Counted from the first letter of the stretch, positions 22,334-30,608 are shown. The stretch is 32,606 bases of DNA from Parcubacteria group bacterium GW2011_GWD2_38_11 (GCA_000992325.1 LBTZ01000014.1:1-32606); one strand, 5' to 3'. Translations and numbers: made by a program. The notes: generated by a model not told the origin, from the sequence alone.

Positions 22334-22900
22334 GTGAAGACAGTCTATTTGACATCTGGACCTCGTGGTGCAGGAAAATCCACGTATGTGTCACTGGTTA
22401 GAAAAATCAGTCCTGAAATTTTGGTAATTGATAGAGATGAGATATATGCAAAAGAATTCAGTGGGTGCAGTTTCGATCCTTACACTGGTATGCATATAGT
22501 CGCCGCTCAATTTTTCAAACAACATATCAAAGAAGGGATAGATTCTGCGGACGAAGATGCAAAAATTATTATTGATGCTTGGAATGGTTTCGGGACGCAG
22601 CGCAAGGGATATATAAGATTACTGAGAGATCTTGGCGTGGAGACCATTGTTTGCTGGTATTTTGTTACGCCACTATCAGCTTGCTTGGAATGGTTTATGC
22701 AAAAACCAGATATACGTGGCTTTAGCGAAGGGAGCTGTATTTGGGATTACAATCTTTATCATGAGGAAGCTTCGGATATTAATTATCCAGAGCACAAAAT
22801 TTATCTTATTGAGAAAGATGATTTCGATGATTCAAACTTCGATATGATATGTAGAATAAATCCGTTGCAGTTAACTTTGCCAGGTGTTCCTTTGATTTAA
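22334..22900 (+). CDS. P-loop kinase-like ATP-binding protein
   Basis: 188 residues. Walker A is SGPRGAGKSTY (about 8-18), followed by LVIDRDEIYAKEFSG; the DRDE element is like those of polynucleotide-kinase, gluconate-kinase and zeta-toxin-type P-loop kinases. KIIIDAWNGF gives the Walker-B-like strand, and VCWYFVTPLSACLEWF leads into the lid helix. The phosphate acceptor cannot be inferred. It starts at GTG with a strong GGAGGTG site 6-7 bases upstream, unlike most genes here. Followed 28 bp later by a small ORF also with a good SD. The pair lies directly after the tRNA array, a usual landing zone for acquired DNA. A toxin role is possible but unsupported. Confidence 0.75.
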   Translation: MKTVYLTSGPRGAGKSTYVSLVRKISPEILVIDRDEIYAKEFSGCSFDPYTGMHIVAAQFFKQHIKEGIDSADEDAKIIIDAWNGFGTQRKGYIRLLRDLGVETIVCWYFVTPLSACLEWFMQKPDIRGFSEGSCIWDYNLYHEEASDINYPEHKIYLIEKDDFDDSNFDMICRINPLQLTLPGVPLI

Positions 22901-22928
22901 AAATCAAATAAGATAAGGAGAAGCGATA

Positions 22929-23177
22929 ATGGAAGTCAATAAAGTTATTATCTTCAAGCATGAAGGAACAATGGAAGGAGAGTTATTTCTTGGTTATGTG
23001 GGAGAAGATATTAGGAATGGAGAAAAGGAGAATCCCTTTAGGTGGGAAAGTGTAAGAATTGGAGCGGTTGATGGAATAGCTGTTGGTCCTTGCTACCCCG
23101 TTTTTGTTAGTAAGGAAGAAATTCTTGCAACTGGTGCAATGTTAGTCAATCGTTTTGGTAATGCCATAAAATGGTAA
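22929..23177 (+). CDS. Small protein of unknown function, paired with the kinase
   Basis: 82 residues, soluble, beginning MEVNKVIIFKHEGTMEGELF and ending NRFGNAIKW. I do not recognise it. An AAGGAG ribosome site lies eight bases before ATG. The predicted mixture of beta strands (KVIIFKHEG, ELFLGYVGE, SVRIGAVDGIAVG) suggests a small beta-rich fold. Almost certainly translated with the upstream kinase; a partner or regulatory role is a guess. Confidence 0.65.
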   Translation: MEVNKVIIFKHEGTMEGELFLGYVGEDIRNGEKENPFRWESVRIGAVDGIAVGPCYPVFVSKEEILATGAMLVNRFGNAIKW

Positions 23178-23213
23178 TATGACTCGTTTGCCCTGAAAAA
23201 TAGAAGGTACGCC

Positions 23214-23237
23214 CCAATCGGGAAACGGCCTTTTTTT
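23214..23237 (+). terminator. Weak terminator after the two-gene cassette
   Basis: Imperfect hairpin AAGGT...GCCTT with inner CCC-AATC-GGG, followed by seven T. Judged mainly on the T-run and position. Confidence 0.4.
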
Positions 23238-23298
23238 ATTTTCACTTAAATAAGTCTTTTATTTATGATTTCAACTTTAACAGTACTCACTAGCCAGC

Positions 23299-23347
23299 TC
23301 AAAAAAATTAAAAATCCTCTTACAAAGAGGATTTTTAATTTTTTTGA
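23299..23347. terminator. Bidirectional terminator at 3' end of the lyase gene
   Basis: Perfect 23-bp stem with loop ACA, core AATCCTCTT/AAGAGGATT and long A and T runs. Lies between the convergent cassette and the PL7 gene. Confidence 0.9.
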
Positions 23348-23361
23348 ATTTTTGTAGGATA

Positions 23362-24252
23362 TTAGTGTTGCACGGAGAGTTTATAAAGAATTGCTTCCCC
23401 AAAATTATTGCCACTGCAGTCTGTTTCTTTTGAACAGTTTGATTGAGTGTATGCACCAGCTTTGAAATAATTTCCAGAACTAGATTTCTTCATTGTATAT
23501 GATGAGGTTGTGTTTCCATTGTAATAAACACTAATTTGTCCATTTGAGGCTAAAAATTTGACGGTAAATCTTTTCCCTAATTGATAATTAGGGTCTAGTG
23601 TTGGTCCTGTTTGGCCGTTGATGTCAACAAAAAGCTTGGGATATTCCAGTCTGATAACTATGACATCATCATTGGCATCATGAATTTGCCCAACAACTAT
23701 ATGTTTTTTTGTTTTTGGTACTGCGGTAATTGCTGCGTCAATGAACATAGAATGGGTGCCGGAAGTCGTCGCCCAGCTGGCAAGACTTTTCCCATCAGTT
23801 GTCATTTCACGTAATTCGCTGCGAGGGTAACCAGAGCCGCTAGTTGTAACACCATTAACTGGCGCTCTAAAAATAACCCCATCGCAAGAGGAATTTGCTT
23901 GAAAGTACGGATTTGCAGAATATGATGCAAGTGTTGCTTGTTTTATTTCTGTTGGTTTTTTGGTTGAGCCGGTTGGTAATGTTTCTTTCCATCCAGTAAG
24001 ATTTAAAACTTGTGAGGGATATTTACAGGAAACGATAACAGCCTTGTCGGGAGAAATGACTGTTTCAGTCGATTTTTTTGCAAGCTCCGTGGTTGGTTGT
24101 TCCTGACTCTTTGGTGTGTTATTGGCTTCTGTTAACCTGTTTCTACTGTTCTTTTTTGCTTGAGAGGAATTTTGGTATAGAAAAAGTCCCGCTATCAGCA
24201 TAAAGACAAAAAAACTAAAAATGGCTATTTTGCGTGTGTTTTGTTTTTTCAT
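23362..24252 (-). CDS. Polysaccharide lyase family 7 (alginate lyase-like), membrane-anchored/exported
   Basis: 296 residues: N-terminal signal or anchor helix (about 9-26), a ~45-residue polar linker, then a PL7 jelly-roll domain from about residue 76. All three family motifs are visible: RSELREM (144-150), QIH (189-191) and YFKAGAYTQ (262-270), which carry the Arg, Gln/His and Tyr of the active site. PL7 enzymes cleave alginate by beta-elimination; QIH rather than QVH usually goes with polyG or polyMG preference. Two C-terminal cysteine-containing loops suggest a disulphide. It is divergent from, and about 200 bp upstream of, the synthase operon, so it probably trims or releases the same polymer. 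It could instead be a scavenging enzyme. Confidence 0.88.
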   Translation of the reverse strand: MKKQNTRKIAIFSFFVFMLIAGLFLYQNSSQAKKNSRNRLTEANNTPKSQEQPTTELAKKSTETVISPDKAVIVSCKYPSQVLNLTGWKETLPTGSTKKPTEIKQATLASYSANPYFQANSSCDGVIFRAPVNGVTTSGSGYPRSELREMTTDGKSLASWATTSGTHSMFIDAAITAVPKTKKHIVVGQIHDANDDVIVIRLEYPKLFVDINGQTGPTLDPNYQLGKRFTVKFLASNGQISVYYNGNTTSSYTMKKSSSGNYFKAGAYTQSNCSKETDCSGNNFGEAILYKLSVQH

Positions 24253-24314
24253 TTGGTATTTTTAATTATTAGTAGCTCGAGAGTCATTTTTTATGACAGT
24301 TCAGCACCAGGGAA

Positions 24315-24343
24315 AGACTACACTGGCCCATTAAGAGTGTCAA
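24315..24343 (-). promoter_or_regulatory. Possible promoter for the PL7 lyase gene
   Basis: Minus strand TTGACA (24338-24343), 17-base spacer, TAGTCT (24315-24320). Perfect -35 but poor -10. Confidence 0.4.
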
Positions 24344-24452
24344 ATACATAGAAATTGATTTTTCTTAATTTAATATCGAGTAGTTATTAAGTAATGATGG
24401 CAATAAAATAAAGATTTTATTGTATTAAATAACGCTGTTAATAAACAACCAT

Positions 24453-25475
24453 ATGAAAAAAGCAAATTCAAAAAAAATAGCTATCATTGGCAGTGGAATT
24501 GTTGGGCAAGCTACTGGGAAGGGGCTTGCAAGGGCTGGTCATAATGTTTTGTTTTATGATAAAAATCCCAACATTATTAAAACATTGAAAAATGATGGTT
24601 ATCACGCCGATCATATCGAAAATCTTTCCACCGTCGAGACCGATGAAATAGAGATTTTTATGATAAGTGTGCCGACTCCAACGAAAGAGGGGCGGGTGGA
24701 GTTAAGTTTTTTAAATGAGGCACTTACTAGTCTCGGAAAGGCAATAAAAGAAACAGAAAAAAACCCAATTTTTGTGGTCAGGAGCACAGTTCCTCCTGGT
24801 ACAACAGAAAATTTAGCAGTTTCTGTTTTGGAAAAAGAATCTGGGAAAAAAGCAGGGAAAGACTTTGGAATTTGCATGAACCCGGAATTTTTGCGAGAAG
24901 TTAGTGCTGAAAAAGATTTTATGAATCCATGGATGGTGGTTATTGGCTGTGATGATAAATCAGCTGGATTAGCATTGGCAAAAATTTATAAAATATTTAA
25001 ATGTCCAATTGTGCATATGTCTCTTAAGGAGGCAGAGATGATGAAATATGCTCATAACCTCTTAAACGCAACAAAAATATCTTTCTTCAATGAAATGCGT
25101 CTTGTTGGAGACAAGATGGGGGTTGATTCGGAAGTTTTTTTCCCTGCGGTAGTCAAAAGCGCAGAGGCGATGTGGAACCCTGAATATGGGACTAAAAATT
25201 TTGGACCTTATGGCGGAGTCTGTCTTCCAAAGGACACGGAGGCATTTTTTACTTGGGCCTTGGAAGTAGCTGATTTTGAAATGCCAGTTTTGAAAGGCAC
25301 AATTGCTACCAATAAGTTGATGCAAGAAAGTGTGACGGTTGAACAACAAATCAATGTCCATTCTTATCATATTGTTCCTGCATTAAAAAATAATTTTTTA
25401 CAGAGGGAATTTTCAAAAAAAACAAAAAATAAAAATACTTTTCAATTTGATGGTGCTAGCAGTATTCCGCTATAA
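24453..25475 (+). CDS. UDP-glucose/GDP-mannose dehydrogenase family protein, C-terminally short
   Basis: 340 residues. NAD-binding Rossmann GSGIVG (13-18), SVPTP (72-76), VRSTVPPGTT (109-118), NPEFLRE (143-149), the central helix with AEMMKYAHNLLNATKISFFNE, and the catalytic cysteine in GGVCLPKD (Cys257). Such enzymes oxidise NDP-sugars to NDP-uronic acids; AlgD makes GDP-mannuronate. UDP- versus GDP-sugar cannot be read here, because the C-terminal nucleotide-sugar domain (about 90-100 residues in full-length ~430-residue enzymes) is mostly missing: after residue ~290 the sequence is short and polar. First gene of the synthase operon, with the fusion gene starting 20 bp after its stop. Confidence 0.85.
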   Translation: MKKANSKKIAIIGSGIVGQATGKGLARAGHNVLFYDKNPNIIKTLKNDGYHADHIENLSTVETDEIEIFMISVPTPTKEGRVELSFLNEALTSLGKAIKETEKNPIFVVRSTVPPGTTENLAVSVLEKESGKKAGKDFGICMNPEFLREVSAEKDFMNPWMVVIGCDDKSAGLALAKIYKIFKCPIVHMSLKEAEMMKYAHNLLNATKISFFNEMRLVGDKMGVDSEVFFPAVVKSAEAMWNPEYGTKNFGPYGGVCLPKDTEAFFTWALEVADFEMPVLKGTIATNKLMQESVTVEQQINVHSYHIVPALKNNFLQREFSKKTKNKNTFQFDGASSIPL

Positions 25476-25494
25476 AAATGCTAATAGTAAAAAA

Positions 25495-28269
25495 ATGAAC
25501 GAGGAACTCATTCGATATTGGAATATGGTTATTTTTTTTATACCGCTTGGGTTGGTGGGTATTTGGAGATGGTCAATTTGGTTGGTAAAGAAAAGTATTT
25601 CTTTTTTTTATCGTGATCCAAATGGAAATTTTTATTCAACGCTTTCCATTGTGACTCCTGTATATAATGAAGATCCCGAGATGTTTCGCTTGGCGCTAGA
25701 ATCATGGAAATTGAATTCGCCGAATGAAATTATTGCCGTTGTAGACCAGAGTAATTCTGAGTTGATTAAACTTTTTGAAAATTTTGCAGCTGATTTTGTT
25801 GGAGCAAAATTGATAGTCACAAATATTCCAGGAAAACGGGCAGCGTTGGCTGATGGGATCGAGGCGTCTAGCGGTGAAATTATTGCATTGGTGGATAGTG
25901 ATACTATCTGGGATTATGACATAAAATGGAAATTGCTGGCACCTTTTTCAGATGAAAAATTGGGAGGACTAACAACTCGTCAGGATGTTTTGGAAACAAA
26001 TACGCTTGCCAGAAAACTTTTTAAAATACTTTTGGATGAAAGATATCTACTGGAATATCCTTTTCTGACAACTATTTCAGATGCCTTGCTGTGTCTTTCT
26101 GGACGAACGGCGGTTTACAGAAGAGCGGCCATAATAAACAAAACAGATGAGTTGGTAAATGAAACTTTTTGGGGGCAAAAAATGATAAGCGGTGATGATA
26201 AGACGCTGACTAATTTGGTGCACATTGATGGCTGGAAAACAATTTTTTTAAAAAATGTTAAAGTGTACACGCCAGGAGCTTTTAATCTAAAAACTTTTTT
26301 TGAACAAAAATTGCGTTGGGCAAGGAATGGTCTGCGGTCTGATTCAAAGGTTTTGTTGAGCGGTTGGATATGGAAAGATCATAAAATATTAGCTCTTTAT
26401 ATGTTAGATAAGATGGTAGCGCCTATCGCGCTTTTGCTGGGCCCTGTTTATTTGGGTGTTTCTCTGTATTTTGGACATTGGGAAATCGCTGTGATTATTT
26501 TGGCTTGGTGGCTGGTAAGTCGAACAATTAAAATTCTGCCACATCTCAAAGAAAAACCCGCAGACATCTTTCTTTTGCCAGTGTATATATTGATGACATA
26601 TGTGATGGCGGTAATTAAAATTTATGCCTTCTTTACTTTGGATAAGCAGGGTTGGATTACTCGTTGGGATGCAGCTCGCTTAAATGGTCTTCCTTTGTTT
26701 AGACAGCTGGTGGCTTTTTTGTTGATTATTCTTTTTATCGGCGGCTATTTTTTTGCTGTCGGTTCATATTACAATAATGTTTCATCGCCACCATTGGCAA
26801 AAACGAAAACAAAAATTTTTGTAAGTGTAATTTCTGAAGAGCCACGATTAATTTCAAATAATGAACTTTTGCAAAAAAGAAATGCTACACTTGCCAGCAA
26901 AAGTGATGCCTATGGATTCTATTTGATTAGACCGGGAGATTCGCTGTCTGTTTTGCAAAAAAGATTCAATCTTGGCAATATAACCTCAATAATGTATGCA
27001 GGAAAAGTGCCAATAAAAAATATTAATCGTATTCTTGTTGGCGAGAAAATTATGATTCCTGTGACTGAATTGCTCAGGCCCCTGGATGCCAATAACTTGC
27101 TTAGTAATGAATTTGGACAACGTCCGCCGCTAATTTCTTTTAATAAAAATTCAAATACTATTTATATCAAAGGTGGTGGCAGTGTGGTAACTCTAACCAA
27201 AATAAGAACGGCTTTGCAAAATAATAAGGATATGCTAGAAGAACAAAAACCAGGAGAATGGATCTTGCGTTCCAATCTTTATATCGGGAAAAATGTTACA
27301 TTGGTTGTTGATAAAAGCGAGACTTCTTATCTGAAACTTAAAAGTGATGATAGTGGGCATATTTGGGTTCGCTCACAAGGAGGAAATATTCTTATTTCAA
27401 ACACGAAGATCACTTCTTGGGATGAAACAAAAAATTCTCCTGATATGAAATACATTGATGGGCGTAGTTTTATTGTGGCAAAAAGCAGTGGCAGGATGGA
27501 TGTGATAAATTCTGAAATTGGTTTTCTTGGCTATGAAGGTTTGCCAAGAAGAGGGGGGCCTTTTGGAGGATCATATGGATTGTCCTGGAAAATAACCAGT
27601 GGCACCTTTGAAAATAATCTTTTAACAGGTTCGTTAGTAAACAGCTTGATTCATCATAATTATTTTGGCGTATACACTTTTGGTGTCACGGGGCTGGTGA
27701 TAAAAAATAATAAGGTTTTTGAAAATATTCAATACGGAATTGATCCACACGATGATTCTAATAATTTATTAATTACCGCTAATGAATCTTATAGCAATGG
27801 CAATCACGGTATAATCATTTCTAAGAGATGTGTCAATAATGAAATTTCACAAAATATTTCACGCAACAATCGATTACACGGAATAATGCTAGACCGCAAT
27901 TCAAACAATAATATCGTGAAGGACAATGTGATATTTGGAAATGTTGACGGCATTGCACTTTATGAATCAAATAATAATTTGGTTTTTCAAAATAATATTT
28001 ATCAAAACAAGCAAGGAATTCGTCTTAATCAAAAATCATCATTAAATTATATTGAAAAAAACAAAATTACAACCAATGTGAGTGGCGTTCATCTGTATGG
28101 CGAAGCCAATAAGAATATTTTTTTGGAAAATGAAGTAACAAATAATGGTGTTGGTGTTTCAATTCAAAATGCCTTTGCAAATGCGCTTTATGATAGTCTA
28201 AAGTTTCTGGGAAATAAAAAAGATGCGTATATAACTGTTAATAATAGCGAAAATGAAATTAAGCGATAA
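25495..28269 (+). CDS. Fusion: processive GT2 synthase - LysM - AlgG-like mannuronan C5-epimerase
   Basis: 925 residues from ATG 25495 (MNEELIRYW), a start that avoids overlap with the previous gene; the track begins at 25447 and its numbering is used here. One TM (about 27-47) precedes a GT2 domain (66-310) with LSIVTPVYNE, DSD (150-152), SGDD (248-251) and QKLRW (287-291), the hyaluronan-synthase/Alg8 pattern. Several TM helices follow (about 315-440), then LysM (about 490-540: YLIRPGDSLSVLQKRF), then a right-handed beta-helix (about 570-935). Within it YGIDPHDDS (763-771) and NHGIIISKR (786-794) match the catalytic DPHD and neighbouring motifs of AlgG epimerases. So polymer synthesis, extrusion and mannuronate-to-guluronate conversion seem to be in one chain. 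No PilZ/Alg44 or AlgK/E partner is visible. Confidence 0.88.
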   Translation: MNEELIRYWNMVIFFIPLGLVGIWRWSIWLVKKSISFFYRDPNGNFYSTLSIVTPVYNEDPEMFRLALESWKLNSPNEIIAVVDQSNSELIKLFENFAADFVGAKLIVTNIPGKRAALADGIEASSGEIIALVDSDTIWDYDIKWKLLAPFSDEKLGGLTTRQDVLETNTLARKLFKILLDERYLLEYPFLTTISDALLCLSGRTAVYRRAAIINKTDELVNETFWGQKMISGDDKTLTNLVHIDGWKTIFLKNVKVYTPGAFNLKTFFEQKLRWARNGLRSDSKVLLSGWIWKDHKILALYMLDKMVAPIALLLGPVYLGVSLYFGHWEIAVIILAWWLVSRTIKILPHLKEKPADIFLLPVYILMTYVMAVIKIYAFFTLDKQGWITRWDAARLNGLPLFRQLVAFLLIILFIGGYFFAVGSYYNNVSSPPLAKTKTKIFVSVISEEPRLISNNELLQKRNATLASKSDAYGFYLIRPGDSLSVLQKRFNLGNITSIMYAGKVPIKNINRILVGEKIMIPVTELLRPLDANNLLSNEFGQRPPLISFNKNSNTIYIKGGGSVVTLTKIRTALQNNKDMLEEQKPGEWILRSNLYIGKNVTLVVDKSETSYLKLKSDDSGHIWVRSQGGNILISNTKITSWDETKNSPDMKYIDGRSFIVAKSSGRMDVINSEIGFLGYEGLPRRGGPFGGSYGLSWKITSGTFENNLLTGSLVNSLIHHNYFGVYTFGVTGLVIKNNKVFENIQYGIDPHDDSNNLLITANESYSNGNHGIIISKRCVNNEISQNISRNNRLHGIMLDRNSNNNIVKDNVIFGNVDGIALYESNNNLVFQNNIYQNKQGIRLNQKSSLNYIEKNKITTNVSGVHLYGEANKNIFLENEVTNNGVGVSIQNAFANALYDSLKFLGNKKDAYITVNNSENEIKR

Positions 28270-29536
28270 GATAGCTTTATTGGGGTTTGCATTACTGCTG
28301 GTTGCATTAGCAATGGGTTTTGTATGGTGGAAAAAAATTAATAAAGAAGGAGTGCAAGTAGAAATTAAAATAGATGAAATTGAAGATGAAAGGGGATTGG
28401 GATATTCTGGTCAAAGAAAAATTGTTGTTGATAAAAATGGCGATGTTTTTGTGGCTTATCGAAAAAAGTATGAAGGAAAGTCGGAGATATTTGTGGCAAA
28501 GGTTTTTAGTGACAAAAACGAATGGAAAATATCAGGAACAGAAAATCCAATTTCTGCAGTTGACAGAGACTCTGATCAAAGGGTTCCCTCTATCGCAGTT
28601 GATAATAAAAACAATATTCACGTTGTTTGGTATGGTAGCGATACGATAAGTCAGACAAATAATCGCCAAATTAAATATTCCAAATCACAAGATGGTGGAA
28701 CAAGTTGGACAGTATGGAAGAATATTTCTTTTGTCGATGGTTATGATAAAAAAGATGATTATTGGCAAGAACATCCTTATCTTCTTGTTGGTGCAAACGG
28801 AGAGTTGTTTGCTGTATGGGAGGGAAAAGATAAAGAAAATAAGCATCAACAAATAAAATTTTCCAAATCAATTGATGATGGAGAGACTTGGAATAGTTGG
28901 AAAAATATCAAAGCAACACCAGAAAACACTCAATCTCGGCCGACCCTTGTCCAAAGCAAAGCGGGCAGATTATTGTTGTTTGCATATTCTTCTATTGGCA
29001 GTGAAAACGGCAATCAGCAAGTTGTTTTTTCTTGGTCGGATAATGGAGGGGATGATTGGAGTGATTGGGAAATAATTTCTGATCCATCATATGATTCGCG
29101 ACATGTGAGCGCGACTATGGATAATAAAGATAATTTACATTTGGTTTGGCGCTCGCAAAAATCTTCAGAACCTTCCGCCATTTTGTATCGTTCATTGCGG
29201 GGTGGATCCTGGTCTGAGATAAAAGAAGTTGCTTTTTCAAATCGGTATCAATTTTTTCCTAGTATTGGTGGCACTGAAAATGGGAAAATAAATATCACCT
29301 GGATGGAGTCTGAAAAAAAATCTAATCTCCCCACTGAAAACCCTGAGGGTGGAAAAATTTATAGAACAGTTTTGAATTCCAATGAATTTTTCAAGCCCAT
29401 TGAAATTAGCAAGGGAAATAATAATCTGTATCCTCATATTCCTGAAACATTTAAAACAAGTGTTGTGCCAGCAGTGTATGAATCAGGCGAACCCTCTTCG
29501 AAAAATTTTGGTTTAATACTTCAACTGGTTAGATAA
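28253..29536 (+). CDS. Membrane-anchored BNR/Asp-box beta-propeller protein
   Basis: 427 residues: an anchor helix (about 8-26), then a predicted beta-propeller with three clear Asp-boxes (SxDxGxxW): SKSQDGGTSW (143-152), SKSIDDGETW (204-213) and SWSDNGGDDW (260-269). Sialidases and related glycan-acting or glycan-binding proteins share this repeat; I do not see the sialidase arginine triad or FRIP motif clearly, so enzymatic activity is uncertain. It overlaps the fusion gene by 17 bp, so it is translationally coupled and probably works on or holds the same polymer outside the cell. Ends the operon before a terminator. Confidence 0.8.
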   Translation: MKLSDKIALLGFALLLVALAMGFVWWKKINKEGVQVEIKIDEIEDERGLGYSGQRKIVVDKNGDVFVAYRKKYEGKSEIFVAKVFSDKNEWKISGTENPISAVDRDSDQRVPSIAVDNKNNIHVVWYGSDTISQTNNRQIKYSKSQDGGTSWTVWKNISFVDGYDKKDDYWQEHPYLLVGANGELFAVWEGKDKENKHQQIKFSKSIDDGETWNSWKNIKATPENTQSRPTLVQSKAGRLLLFAYSSIGSENGNQQVVFSWSDNGGDDWSDWEIISDPSYDSRHVSATMDNKDNLHLVWRSQKSSEPSAILYRSLRGGSWSEIKEVAFSNRYQFFPSIGGTENGKINITWMESEKKSNLPTENPEGGKIYRTVLNSNEFFKPIEISKGNNNLYPHIPETFKTSVVPAVYESGEPSSKNFGLILQLVR

Positions 29537-29660
29537 TGTTTTGCTGATGCCAGGATCAACAAGGGCAATTAAGTATGCAAAGAAGCCAATAAATAAATTT
29601 ACTCTTTTGATAATATGGGCAAGCTTGTTTTTCTAAAAGATAATTTTTGTAAAATGCCTT

Positions 29661-29688
29661 AATAGAGCCGTAAATGGCTCTATTTTGT
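29661..29688 (+). terminator. Terminator of the polysaccharide operon
   Basis: AATAGAGCC / GGCTCTATT 9-bp stem, loop GTAAAT, then TTTTGTTATTT, about 125 bp after the stop. The 29537-29660 stretch holds nothing else I can support. Confidence 0.8.
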
Positions 29689-29739
29689 TATTTTTAAAAC
29701 AAAAAAAGGCTTATATAAAGCAAATGTCGGTGTCTATGA

Positions 29740-29768
29740 TTGACTGCGGGCTGATGGTGTGCTATTAT
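29740..29768 (+). promoter_or_regulatory. Promoter of the 3D-domain gene
   Basis: TTGACT (29740-29745), 17-base spacer, TATTAT (29763-29768). Strong match. Confidence 0.75.
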
Positions 29769-29770
29769 AT

Positions 29771-29853
29771 CCGGTCGACCATTGATTTGAGTGTCGGCCC
29801 GGTTTATCAGCAAAGTGCAATGCAGATGCTGGCTAAGAAGTAAAATTTATTAA
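29771..29853 (+). promoter_or_regulatory. Structured 5' leader of the 3D-domain gene
   Basis: About 80-base untranslated leader with hairpin CCGG-TCGAC / GTCGG-CCGG and a second CAGCA/TGCTG stem, plus a tiny ORF (MQMLAKK). Not recognised as any known riboswitch. Confidence 0.35.
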
Positions 29854-30413
29854 ATGCGTATAATCAGGCTTGTTGTAGCCTTGCTAGTAATGTTAGCAGT
29901 AATGCTTCCATTTGTAACACTGGCAAGCGAATAAAAACTAATATAAATTTTGATACAGTTAGAAATTTCTTTTTTCCAGCTCCAGCGCTTGCTGATGAGC
30001 AAAAAGAAGAAATTATTGAGCCAGTTGTGGTTGTTGAGCCAGTAAAAACAGACGAGGAAATCAAAAATGAAAAGATTTTAGCTCGTTGGAAAGAAAAACA
30101 AACTGCCAAATGGGCAAATCTTTCAAAAGAGCAATTCGTGATCAATGCCTCTGCTTATACGGCTTCGGCTGATGAGTGCGATAATGATCTTGGAATTACT
30201 GCTTCTGGAATCAAGGTTCAAGAAAAAAGAACTATTGCTTGTCCTCCCGAATTTCCTTTTGGTGCCAAATTGAGCATTGAGGGATATGGAACGTTTATTT
30301 GTGAAGATCGTGGTGGAGCAATCAAAGGAAATCACATTGATATCTATATGGAAACTAAAGCTGAAGCATTTGCTTTTGGACGAAGAAACCTTATAGCTCA
30401 AGTGGTAGAGTAG
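29854..30413 (+). CDS. Secreted 3D-domain protein, split by an apparent frameshift
   Basis: ATG 29854 opens a classical signal peptide (MRIIRLVVALLVMLAVMLPF) that hits TAA at 29932. The next frame is open from 29844 to the stop at 30413 but has no ATG or strong start before 30027. It encodes NFFFPAPALADEQKEE, a coiled Glu/Lys stretch, then a 3D domain (about the last 95 residues: INASAYTASADECDNDLG...GITASG, FPFGAKLSIEGYGTFICEDRGGAIKGNHIDIY, AFAFGRRN). 3D domains occur in MltA/RpfB/YuiC-type peptidoglycan-active proteins; DRGGAIKG holds the conserved Asp, and the leading YTASADE another. A one-base deletion before 29932 would explain the split. The track ORF at 30027 is only the 3' part. Confidence 0.65.
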
Positions 30414-30419
30414 TTTATA

Positions 30420-30447
30420 AAACACCCCGATTAATCGGGGTGTTTTG
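30420..30447. terminator. Terminator of the 3D-domain gene
   Basis: AACACCCCGATT / AATCGGGGTGTT perfect palindrome followed by TTTT. Confidence 0.92.
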
Positions 30448-30505
30448 CATTTTATGGCTGGATTGACGATGGTGACTATTATTGGTAAGCTTATATAAGT
30501 TAAAA

Positions 30506-30577
30506 GGTCGCATGGCGGAGTGGCTTACGCAGCGGTTTGCAAAACCGCGCACACTGGTTCAATTCCAGTTGCGACCT
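30506..30577 (+). tRNA. tRNA-Cys (anticodon GCA)
   Basis: Acceptor GGTCGCA/TGCGACC, anticodon stem GCGGT/ACCGC with loop TTGCAAA, T-arm ACTGG-TTCAATT-CCAGT, U73 as expected for Cys. A TTGACG lies about 40 bases upstream, with only a poor -10. Confidence 0.95.
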
Positions 30578-30608
30578 CATAGAATGAAATTTAAAAAATT
30601 TATGAAAT

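Noticed and set aside
28253-29536. True sialidase
   Set aside because: Asp-boxes are present, but I cannot find the arginine triad or a FRIP motif, so only a BNR propeller is claimed.
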